From Opitutaceae bacterium (GTDB lineage Bacteria; Verrucomicrobiota; Verrucomicrobiia; Opitutales; Opitutaceae), in the NCBI GenBank assembly GCA_005792355.1, contig SXSC01000269.1, positions 1-35,172 on the forward strand: a stretch of DNA of 35,172 nt. Direction: 5' to 3'. The notes beneath the pieces were generated by a model, which made no database searches, was not told the DNA's origin, and saw only the letters and a program-made list of their open reading frames with translations. Shown one piece after another: positions 25,307 through 33,800 of this stretch (positions within the stretch are counted from its first letter, which is position 1; the number at the start of each line of letters is the position of its first letter). A program made the translations under genes and the position numbers.

Positions 25307-26785
25307 ATGTCGTCCCTCACCGCCGAATCCCCCACCTCCGCCGTCGCCGCGTTCGACGACGACGTCTGGGAGGACCTCCTCAACTACATCGAGGAAAAGC
25401 GCGTCATCCCGATCATCGGCCCCGAACTCTGCCTCGTCCAAACCGACGCCCCTTCGACGGGTTCGACAAGCTCAGGGCAGGCCGGCCCCGAAAATCTCTA
25501 CACGTGGCTCGCGCGTTCCCTGGCGGCCCGCCTCAATCAACCAGCCTTCGCCGAGCCTACGGCTGGCAGGCCGGGCGAACGAAGCCCACCGACGCTGAAC
25601 GATGTCGTCGTGCGCCACCTCTCCGCCCGCGGCCGCCGCGAGGATCTGTATGCGCGCATCCGCACGATCATGCGCGAGACCACGTTCGCGCCGCCCGCCG
25701 CGCTGGTGAAACTCGCCGAGATCACCGACTTTGATCTCTACCTCAGCACCACCTTCGATTCGCTGCTGGAGGAGGCGCTCAATCTCGCGCGCTTCGCAGG
25801 CACGAAAAACACGGACGTCGTCGCTTACGCCCCGAGCAAGCTCGTCGATCTGCCGTCCACGCGCGAAAAACTCCCGCGCCCGCTCGTCTATCATTTGATG
25901 GGCCGGCTCTCCGCCTCGCCGACCTATGTGATCTCCGACGAAGATGTGCTCGAGTGCGTCTGCGCGCTCCAGACCGCCCACTACACGCCGCAGAAACTGT
26001 TCAACGAACTCGAGCAAAACCACCTGCTCCTGATCGGCGGCGGTTTCTCCGACTGGCTGACGCGCCTCTTCCTCCGGCTGGCCAAGCGTCGCCGGCTCTC
26101 CGATCCGCGCGATGTCGGTGAAGTGCTCGCTTATGCGCGCGCCGGAGATGAGCCGGGACTGGTGTTTTTCCTGCAAGAAGTCAGCAGCCGCACGCGGCTT
26201 TTCGCCGGCGGGGCGGAGGCCTTTGTCGACGAATTGCACCGTCGCTGGATGGCGCGGCGCGGTCCGGTCTCAGCAGTCTCAGCCGCAGCGGCTGCGACTT
26301 ATCCGGCTAGCGCCGGGTCCGAACGTTATCGATCACCCGAAAGAGAAATGGCCGATCAGGCGGTTTTCATCAGCTACGCCCGCGAGGATCTCGCCGCGGT
26401 GCAGCAATTGAAGGCGGGATTGGATGCCGCCGGCATCAACGCGTGGTTCGATCTGCAGCAGCTCGACAGCGGCGACGACTTCGCGCGCAAGATCCGCGGC
26501 AACATCGCGCGGTGCGGCTATTTCATCCCCGTCATCTCCGCCACCACCCAGCGCCGCTTCGAAGGCTGGTTCCGCCGCGAGTGGAACTGGGCGGTGGACC
26601 GCACCGAGGGCATGGTCGCCGGCGCGCGTTTCATCCTGCCCGTGTGCATCGACGACACGCCGGAGAAAGGCGCGCTCGTGCCCGAGCAGTTTCTAAAAAC
26701 GCATTGGACGCGGCTCCCAGGCGGCCTGGTCACGCCCGAAGTGGCGGCGAGGTTGAAGGAAATAGTAGGCAGCAAAACCCCCTGA
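25307..26785 (+). CDS. SIR2-like / TIR two-effector protein
   Basis: 492 residues from ATG 25307 (frame open to TTG 25244). Residues about 15-300 match a divergent SIR2-like domain: NYIEEKRVIPIIGPEL at the nucleotide-binding start, TDFDLYLSTTFDSLLEEALN, LVYHLMGRLSA, and LLLIGGGFSDWLTRLFLRLA. The canonical GAG-S loop is replaced by IGPEL, as in other defence SIR2 relatives. After a low-complexity linker (about 318-347) comes a TIR domain, residues 349-480: AVFISYAREDLAAVQQLKAG, INAWFDLQQLDSGDDFARKI, FRREWNWAVDR with E425 in the place of the catalytic Glu of TIR NADases. Both domain types deplete NAD in known anti-phage systems. The linker and a loop at 25450-25482 look repeat-derived. The nSTAND gene follows 131 bp later. 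Confidence 0.87.
   Translation: MSSLTAESPTSAVAAFDDDVWEDLLNYIEEKRVIPIIGPELCLVQTDAPSTGSTSSGQAGPENLYTWLARSLAARLNQPAFAEPTAGRPGERSPPTLNDVVVRHLSARGRREDLYARIRTIMRETTFAPPAALVKLAEITDFDLYLSTTFDSLLEEALNLARFAGTKNTDVVAYAPSKLVDLPSTREKLPRPLVYHLMGRLSASPTYVISDEDVLECVCALQTAHYTPQKLFNELEQNHLLLIGGGFSDWLTRLFLRLAKRRRLSDPRDVGEVLAYARAGDEPGLVFFLQEVSSRTRLFAGGAEAFVDELHRRWMARRGPVSAVSAAAAATYPASAGSERYRSPEREMADQAVFISYAREDLAAVQQLKAGLDAAGINAWFDLQQLDSGDDFARKIRGNIARCGYFIPVISATTQRRFEGWFRREWNWAVDRTEGMVAGARFILPVCIDDTPEKGALVPEQFLKTHWTRLPGGLVTPEVAARLKEIVGSKTP
25450..25482 (+). repeat. Repeat-like insert translated inside the SIR2 domain
   Basis: CCCTTCGACGGGTTCGACAA followed by GCTCAGGGCAGG resembles a dispersed CTTCGACAAGCTCAGGGCAGG-type sequence that I recall from many bacterial genomes. 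Here it is in frame and encodes a Ser/Gly/Thr-rich loop (PSTGSTSSGQAG) between IIGPELCLVQ and ENLYTWLA. A second suspicious stretch follows at 25550-25573. Confidence 0.45.
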
Positions 26786-26832
26786 ATTTTTAGCCACAGA
26801 TTTCACCAAATCAAAGATACCCCTGAATTTGG

Positions 26833-26898
26833 GGAACGCTAATCCGCGCTAATCTCCGCTAATCTGAATTAGCGACTATTAGCGTAGATTAGCGTTCC
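26833..26898. repeat. GCTAATC inverted repeat between the two defence-like genes
   Basis: GGAACGCTAATC (26833-26844) pairs with GATTAGCGTTCC (26887-26898). Inside, further CGCTAATC and ATTAGCG blocks extend the pairing. It occupies most of the 131-bp gap before the nSTAND gene. With no T-tract it may be a repeat or an attenuating or processing hairpin. Confidence 0.65.
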
Positions 26899-26916
26899 AG
26901 CTTCCTCCTCCTTCCG

Positions 26917-29900
26917 TTGAACCCTTCGCCCCCAATCTCCTCCTCCGCCATCGACCGCGACAATCCGTGGCCGGGGCTCGCTCCGTTCACCGAGGATCAG
27001 GGCGCGTATTTTCACGGGCGCGACGACGAGATCGACGACCTCACCCAACTCGCCCGGCTGCGTGCGCTCGTCGTCCTCTTCGGCCAGTCCGGCCTCGGAA
27101 AATCCTCTCTCCTCCAGGCCGGCGTCTTCCCCCGGCTGCGCGCCAATGGTTTCTGCCCCGTCTACATCCGCCTCGACCACGCCGAGAACGCGCCGTCGCC
27201 CACCGAACAGATCAGGACCCTGCTCCTCTCCGAAACGGCCAAGGTCGGCACGTGGACCAAGCCGGGCATGGCCAAACCCGGCGAAACGCTCTGGGAGTTG
27301 TTTCACCATCGCGATGACCGGCTGATCGGCTCCGGCGGACGCCCCATCATCCCCGTCCTCGTCTTCGATCAATTCGAGGAACTCTTCACGCTCGGCGCCG
27401 CCGCCGGCGGACGCCGCGATCGCGCCGTCGCGTTCATGAGCGAGCTCGCGGAACTCGTCGAAAACCGCCCTTCCGAACAACTCGTGGCGCGACTCGAAGC
27501 ATCGGCCGACGAACTGGAGGCGTTCGATTTCAGCCGCGCCGATTACCGCGTGGTCATCACGCTGCGCGAGGATTTCCTGCCGGAGCTCGAAGGCCTCAAG
27601 ACGATCATGCCGGCGATGATGGCGAACCGCATGCGGCTCGCGCGGATGACTGGCACGCAGGCGCTCCAGGCCGTCGTCAAACCCGGCGCGGCGCTCGTGA
27701 CGGAAGAGGTGGCCTGCAAGATCGTCGAGTTTGTCGCCGGCGCGCGCGGCGGCTCGATCGAGCGGCTGGCCGAGCTCAACGTCGAGCCGGCCCTGCTGTC
27801 CGTCGTCTGCCGCGAGCTCAACGAGCGCCGCCGTGCGCTCGGCCAGGCGCAGATCACGGCCGACCTCGTCTCGGGCAACCGCCGCGAGATCCTAACCGAT
27901 TTCTACGACCGCAGTGTGAACGACCTCCCGGCGGGCATGCGCTCGTTCGTTGAGGACCGCCTGCTCACAAAGTCTGGCTTCCGCGACAACCTCGCACTCG
28001 AGACCGCGCTCGAAGAGCCCGACGTCACCCAGGCGCTCATCGACACCCTCGTCTCGCGCCGGCTCCTTCGCCTCGAGGACCGCGCCGGCATCCAGCGCGT
28101 GGAGCTCACGCACGACGTGCTCGCCGAGGTCATCCGGGCGAGTCGCGACACCCGCCAGCAGCGTCTCGCGCTTGAAACGGCCGAAAGACAGCGGCGACGC
28201 GATCTCGCCGTCGCCGCCCGCCAGACGCGCCGCCAGCGCTTTGCCATCGCGGGGCTCGCGCTCGCCGTCGTCGCCCTCAGCATTGGCGCCGTCTTCGGTC
28301 TCCGCGCCCAGCGCCGCGCGGCCCAGCAGGCCGCCGACGTCGACCTCTCCATCGGCTCCCGTCTGCTCGACGAGGGCAACACCGGCGATGGTCTCGCCTA
28401 CCTCGCCGCCGCCGCGCGCCGCGATCAGGACAACAACGTCGCCGCCACCCGCATCGTTTCGACGCTGGTCGCGCGCAATTTCCTCCTGCCCGTTGGCGCG
28501 ACCCTCACGCTGCCCTCGCCCGGCGTTTATGCGCTCATCCTCGCCGATGGCCGCTCCGCTTTGGTCCAGTGCGCGGACAGCCGCGTGCTCGTCATCGACC
28601 TCGCCGAGTGGAAGGTCGCCCGCGAGTTTTCGTTCGAGAAAAAACTCGTGCCACAAGGCCTCCGCGTCGCCGCGAACAATTCCGACCTGTTCGCCGTCGC
28701 GTTCGCCGACGGCACCGTGCAGGTCTGCGACACCGCCACCGGTCGGCCGCGGGGGAAGTCCATCACTCCGCCCAACCTATTAAGTTTTGCCCAAAATATT
28801 AGATTTAGGGGGATCTTTGCGTTCAGCCCGGACGGCCGCTGGTTGGCGACTCATCGAGGGACGACCGCCGTATTCGACTCCGCTTCGGGAGAGGAGCGCT
28901 TCCACGGCGAACATTTTAACGGCATCATGCAAGTCGACAAAAGGACTTGGAATCCCTTCAGCTCCGACAGCAGTCGCGTTGCCCTTCCCATCCTGGAAAC
29001 GGACGATTGGCAGGTCAGTGCCATCCGCAGTTCTGCGTCGATGCTGCTGTCGGTGCCGGATGGGGGCGTGTTGGTCGCCCGGCGGTTTGAAGATACATTT
29101 GAGAGCAATGGTGCTTTGCAATTCAGCGCCGATGGCACGCGCATGCTCATGGTCGGGTGGAAACGATCCCCAAGCTCAAATGACGAAACAAACAGAATTC
29201 CCCATGCTGTGGTTTGCGATGCCAGCACGCTCCAGCCCATCGGGCCGGCTATTCCGTTTTTTCAACACCATTATTCGAACGTGTTCGTGCTGACCCCAGC
29301 CGGCACTCGAGTCGTGGTCAATTTGGCGGGAGAGCGCGCCGCCCGGGTTTACGACGTCAAGACCGGCCAGCTCGCGTTTCCCGAGCTGCCCCATGGCGCC
29401 ACCTTCACCAGCATCGGGATCAGCGAAGACAGCGCCGTCTACGCCACCAACTCAATCGACGGCCAGATTCGGCTCTGGGATTTGCGGACGGGCGCGCTCT
29501 TCGCCGAACCCACTTTGAAGCTCGATCGCCGCGGCACCGCGGCACTCTCGCGCGACGGCCGGACGCTGCTCGTCTTTTCCGCAACCGGCGCAGCCCACCG
29601 GCTCGACGTCACCCGCGGCCCGGCGGCGCCCTTGGTGCTGCCGCGTCCGCCCAGCTCGACGATAGTTCACCTCGTGGAAAAGCCGCCCGCGCGGGCCCTG
29701 TATTTTTCGAACACCGCGGCCACGATGGTCGATGTCGCGTCCGGCCGCCAGATCGAGGGGGGCTTCGCGTTGCCGCAGCGGATACGCAGCGTGAACAGCG
29801 TCGGCGGCGAACAGACCTTGCGGCCCGGCGATCACTGGATCGCCCGCACCGCCGCCGCCGGCCGGACCCTCTGGACGTGGGGCGAAAGCGGCCCGCCACG

Positions 29901-31065
29901 GGAATCCGCGTTTGCCGAGACCTTTCCCGACGGCGCTTCGCCGGTTCCCGTGCTCAGCTCGACCCTAAAGATTGCCGCGATCGGAAACCGTCCAGTTGGA
30001 GGTAGCCGCGGAGCGACGCAGTCGTCCATCGCGCTCTGGGATCTTCGTACCGGGAAGAAAATCGCCGAAATCACGGGCGGAGAGGTGGCGCTGGCCATTT
30101 TGGAAAAAGCCACCGACTTCAGTTCCGACGACCAGCGCTTCGTCCTGCGCGAAGCCGCCGATGACGGGGCGTTGCGCGTCTACGGGATTCGCGATGGCAA
30201 GCTCCTGTTCCAGCTCCCATCGGAGGGCGGCGCCACCTTTCTCGCGGCCCGCTTCAACCGCGACGGCACGCGGCTGCTGACGGGTAACGCGTTGGGCACG
30301 CTACAGATTTGGGACGGCGTTTCGGGGAAGCCATTGCAGTCGATTCAGGCGCACCGCTACGGACTCGAATGCATCGATTTCTCGGGCGACGGCCGCTACT
30401 ACGCCACCGGCTCGGCTGACGGCACGGCCCAGGTGCGCGACGCCGCGACGCACGAACCGGTGGGGGCACCGCTCGTCCACGTCGCCACCGTGAATCGCAC
30501 CCTGTTCAACGCCGACAACGCCCGCGTTGTCTCGACCGCGAACGGCGTCGTCCGCGTGTGGGATGTGCGCACGGGCCTCCCGCTGAACGATCCGATCAAG
30601 CACGACGGCGGCGTGGGCGGGGGTCGAACACTGGGTTTAAGTTCCGACGGTCGGTTCCTGAGTACCTTAGCCGGTTTCGGCAACGTCCGAGCCACGCTCC
30701 TCTGGGCCACGCCGCCGACGGGCCCCGCTGACCGTGCGCCGGCGTGGCTGGTGCGACTCGCCACCGTCTGCGCCGGCCGGCGGCTGAACGAGTCGGGCAA
30801 GCTCGTGAGCGCCCTGGACGAGTTCGACCGCTTCGACGACCTCCGCCGCGAAATCGCCGGGCTCGCCGACGACGCGCCCTACGCCGCGTGGGGCAAATGG
30901 TTTCTCTCGACCGACGCCGCGCGTCCGATCGCCCCCGGGTTCACCGTCACGCCCGCGGAGGCCAAGAAGCTCGAAGAGAACTTGGTGAAGTTCGCCATGG
31001 AGGGGGCGCCGCCACCCGCACCGGGGGATCCCGCCCCGCCGCGCGCGCGCAAGCGGAAGCAGTGA
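26917..31065 (+). CDS. nSTAND ATPase with membrane segment and WD40-like sensor domain
   Basis: 1382 residues from TTG 26917; an in-frame TAG shortly upstream and lack of any early ATG leave TTG as the best start. Residues about 15-400 are a STAND-type NTPase (nSTAND1-like): DNPWPGLAPFTEDQGAYFHG, Walker A GQSGLGKSS (56-64), Walker B VLVFDQFEE (147-155), then the helical LVSRRLLRLEDRAGIQRVEL, THDVLAEVIR winged-helix end. An Arg-rich helix leads into a hydrophobic segment at 442-462 (FAIAGLALAVVALSIGAVFG). The remaining 900 residues are WD40-like repeats (FSPDGRWLATH, GQIRLWDLRTG, FSGDGRYYATGSADG, VVRVWDVRTG). Residues about 620-795 are encoded by visibly less GC-rich DNA. Role by family: sensor/switch that could activate the SIR2-TIR partner (inference). 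Confidence 0.9.
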   Translation: MNPSPPISSSAIDRDNPWPGLAPFTEDQGAYFHGRDDEIDDLTQLARLRALVVLFGQSGLGKSSLLQAGVFPRLRANGFCPVYIRLDHAENAPSPTEQIRTLLLSETAKVGTWTKPGMAKPGETLWELFHHRDDRLIGSGGRPIIPVLVFDQFEELFTLGAAAGGRRDRAVAFMSELAELVENRPSEQLVARLEASADELEAFDFSRADYRVVITLREDFLPELEGLKTIMPAMMANRMRLARMTGTQALQAVVKPGAALVTEEVACKIVEFVAGARGGSIERLAELNVEPALLSVVCRELNERRRALGQAQITADLVSGNRREILTDFYDRSVNDLPAGMRSFVEDRLLTKSGFRDNLALETALEEPDVTQALIDTLVSRRLLRLEDRAGIQRVELTHDVLAEVIRASRDTRQQRLALETAERQRRRDLAVAARQTRRQRFAIAGLALAVVALSIGAVFGLRAQRRAAQQAADVDLSIGSRLLDEGNTGDGLAYLAAAARRDQDNNVAATRIVSTLVARNFLLPVGATLTLPSPGVYALILADGRSALVQCADSRVLVIDLAEWKVAREFSFEKKLVPQGLRVAANNSDLFAVAFADGTVQVCDTATGRPRGKSITPPNLLSFAQNIRFRGIFAFSPDGRWLATHRGTTAVFDSASGEERFHGEHFNGIMQVDKRTWNPFSSDSSRVALPILETDDWQVSAIRSSASMLLSVPDGGVLVARRFEDTFESNGALQFSADGTRMLMVGWKRSPSSNDETNRIPHAVVCDASTLQPIGPAIPFFQHHYSNVFVLTPAGTRVVVNLAGERAARVYDVKTGQLAFPELPHGATFTSIGISEDSAVYATNSIDGQIRLWDLRTGALFAEPTLKLDRRGTAALSRDGRTLLVFSATGAAHRLDVTRGPAAPLVLPRPPSSTIVHLVEKPPARALYFSNTAATMVDVASGRQIEGGFALPQRIRSVNSVGGEQTLRPGDHWIARTAAAGRTLWTWGESGPPRESAFAETFPDGASPVPVLSSTLKIAAIGNRPVGGSRGATQSSIALWDLRTGKKIAEITGGEVALAILEKATDFSSDDQRFVLREAADDGALRVYGIRDGKLLFQLPSEGGATFLAARFNRDGTRLLTGNALGTLQIWDGVSGKPLQSIQAHRYGLECIDFSGDGRYYATGSADGTAQVRDAATHEPVGAPLVHVATVNRTLFNADNARVVSTANGVVRVWDVRTGLPLNDPIKHDGGVGGGRTLGLSSDGRFLSTLAGFGNVRATLLWATPPTGPADRAPAWLVRLATVCAGRRLNESGKLVSALDEFDRFDDLRREIAGLADDAPYAAWGKWFLSTDAARPIAPGFTVTPAEAKKLEENLVKFAMEGAPPPAPGDPAPPRARKRKQ

Positions 31066-31078
31066 GACGCGGCTGGGA

Positions 31079-31102
31079 AACGTTCAACGCCCAACGCCCA
31101 AC
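31079..31102. repeat. AACGTTCAACGCCC repeat after the nSTAND gene
   Basis: AACGTTCAACGCCCAACGCC and CAAC follow the nSTAND stop by 14 bases. It is the inverted counterpart of the GTTGAACGTT tract at 25221-25271. Confidence 0.45.
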
Positions 31103-31183
31103 TCGCCAGAGGCGAGCAAGCGCTCAAGGCGCCAAGCCCAGTTGCCGTTGGTCCGAAACTTGGCGCGTCCCTCCCGCGACCGT

Positions 31184-31206
31184 CTTGTCATCCATTAGAT
31201 GACAAG
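31184..31206. repeat. 23-bp TGTCAT palindrome, copy 1
   Basis: Arms CTTGTCATCCA and TAGATGACAAG around a central T, with one mismatch. Identical over all 23 bases to copy 2 at 31655-31677. It lies in the upstream region of the small HTH gene. An alternative ATG (31199) for that gene falls inside it. Confidence 0.85.
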
Positions 31207-31207
31207 T

Positions 31208-31227
31208 TATACCCAAAATTGGGTATA
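31208..31227. promoter_or_regulatory. TATACCC dyad, candidate operator
   Basis: TATACCCAA and TTGGGTATA are perfect 9-base complements around AA. It starts one base after palindrome copy 1 and ends 43 bases before the HTH gene start at 31271. Position, symmetry and AT content in GC-rich DNA suggest an operator/promoter for that gene (inference). Confidence 0.5.
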
Positions 31228-31270
31228 CGGTTGGAATGACAAGCCCGACCGGGCAGACGACGTTGGCGGG

Positions 31271-31630
31271 ATGCCGAGCGTACCATACGGATCTCTCCAC
31301 CAAGTCGAAATTGTCACGGCTCCCGTGGCCCTCGCCGCAGAACTGGCGGTCCACATAGCACGAAAACTCCGGCGCGTCCCGCCACGCACCCTGCGCGGTG
31401 CCATCCTCCGGCCCGGCCGGGATACGCCACGCTGGAACAAACTCGCGGAGGCTGCCGCCAAACTGCTCCGCCGTCGCGGTGACAAGGTCAGGCTGGCCCG
31501 CTTCCTCGGAATTTCGCGACAGCGGCTGCATTTATTGCTCAAGGCGAGAACCGCGTGTCCGGATGCCGAGCGCGCGCTGCTGTTGCGCGAATGGGTGGAG
31601 CTCCGTCAGCGCGGGCTCGACCTGGTATAG
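31271..31630 (+). CDS. Small helix-turn-helix protein within a palindrome cluster
   Basis: 119 residues from ATG 31271 (GCGGG weakly upstream); an in-frame ATG at 31199 would add 24 residues with odd composition and is inside a palindrome. The C-terminal half contains RWNKLAEAAAKLL, then DKVRLARFLGISRQRLHLLL at 71-90, an XRE/Cro-type helix-turn-helix, and a helical tail (CPDAERALLLREWVELRQRG). The N-terminal half (VALAAELAVHIARKLRRVPP, TLRGAILRPGRDTPRW) is helical and basic and may dimerise or bind DNA. Identical palindromes lie on both sides (31184 and 31655), with two further copies downstream. It probably recognises those sites, acting as an autoregulator or as the protein of a palindromic repeat element (inference). 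Confidence 0.75.
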   Translation: MPSVPYGSLHQVEIVTAPVALAAELAVHIARKLRRVPPRTLRGAILRPGRDTPRWNKLAEAAAKLLRRRGDKVRLARFLGISRQRLHLLLKARTACPDAERALLLREWVELRQRGLDLV

Positions 31631-31654
31631 GCTGATGGCAACGCCGCGCGCCAT

Positions 31655-31677
31655 CTTGTCATCCATTAGATGACAAG
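31655..31677. repeat. 23-bp TGTCAT palindrome, copy 2
   Basis: Exact repeat of copy 1 in the same orientation (CTTGTCATCCA, T, TAGATGACAAG), 24 bases after the HTH gene stop. Copies 1 and 2 thus flank the gene as direct repeats. Confidence 0.85.
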
Positions 31678-31801
31678 TCGGCGTGCGATCGGACGAGGCG
31701 GCGTGGGGGCGGCAGTCGGGCGGAAAGGGCCCGCCGTGAGGCTAAGTGGGCCGGCCGGGCGGGCCGTCGGGAGTGGCGGGCGGGCGTCAGGCGCGGGCCG
31801 G

Positions 31802-31824
31802 TTTGTCATCTAATGGATGACAAG
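31802..31824. repeat. 23-bp TGTCAT palindrome, copy 3 (inverted)
   Basis: TTTGTCATCTA, A, TGGATGACAAG: same family as copies 1 and 2, but the central TAATG is the complement of their CATTA, so the element is inverted. Confidence 0.8.
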
Positions 31825-31872
31825 TGGATGGGCCCCGGTTTCGCCGCGTTCCGTCCGTTTGGCACGGTAGGG

Positions 31873-31895
31873 TTTGTCATCTAATGAATGACAAG
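31873..31895. repeat. 23-bp TGTCAT palindrome, copy 4 (inverted)
   Basis: TTTGTCATCTA, A, TGAATGACAAG: like copy 3 with one base change (GG to GA in the centre right). It is 48 bases after copy 3. Confidence 0.8.
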
Positions 31896-32107
31896 GGATC
31901 GGGGGCGGTTAGGGGGAGAATTGCGTGGGCACGCGATCTGCGGGGATCGGTGGCGGACAGGGGTTGCTTACGTTGAGACGATTTTTTGTCACAGAGATCC
32001 TGGCGCGGCGCAGCCGCAACCAGACTTAAACTTCAATCCGTTGCACACAAGGTTACGAAGCAAACGAAGGGAGCGAAGATGAACGACTCTTTGTGGCCTC
32101 CCGCCGA

Positions 32108-32155
32108 GCCTCCGGCAGGCAAGCCGACGCTCGTAACGACTTGCCTGCCGGAGGC
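32108..32155. repeat. GCCTCCGGCAGGCAAG hairpin
   Basis: GCCTCCGGCAGGCAAG (32108-32123) pairs perfectly with CTTGCCTGCCGGAGGC (32140-32155), and CGCCGA / TCGGCG outside extends the symmetry. It lies about 50 bases beyond the stop of the minus-strand oxidoreductase gene. A related phrase, CGCCGAGCCTACGGCTGGCA, is translated inside the SIR2-TIR gene at about 25549. Confidence 0.65.
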
Positions 32156-32206
32156 CCGGTTCGGCGGGGACGCCTCGCCCTACCTCCCGATTGAATCGTC
32201 GCCGCC

Positions 32207-33676
<1,470 letters not shown>

Positions 33677-33800
33677 GGAGACGGGGAGTTCGGAAATCGG
33701 AGACGGGGTCAAGCGGAGACGCGGGGTGATGACGAGGATCAATTTTGGGTCGGGAAGTCCTTTCTCCGTCTCTCCTTCTCGCGATCTCTCCATCTCCCTC

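Larger units (their letters stand above)
31631..32206. other. Gene-free 576 bp carrying three palindromes and a hairpin
   Basis: No credible CDS. It holds palindrome copies 2-4, a very G-rich stretch (31680-31800), a segment at 31985-32100 with ACACAAGGTTACGAAG and CTTTGTGGCCTCC phrases of repeat type, and the hairpin at 32108-32155. Confidence 0.65.

Noticed and set aside
31184..31895. CRISPR-like array of 23-bp palindromes
   Set aside because: Spacing is irregular (about 470, 150 and 70 bases), orientation changes, a gene lies between copies 1 and 2, and there are no cas genes.
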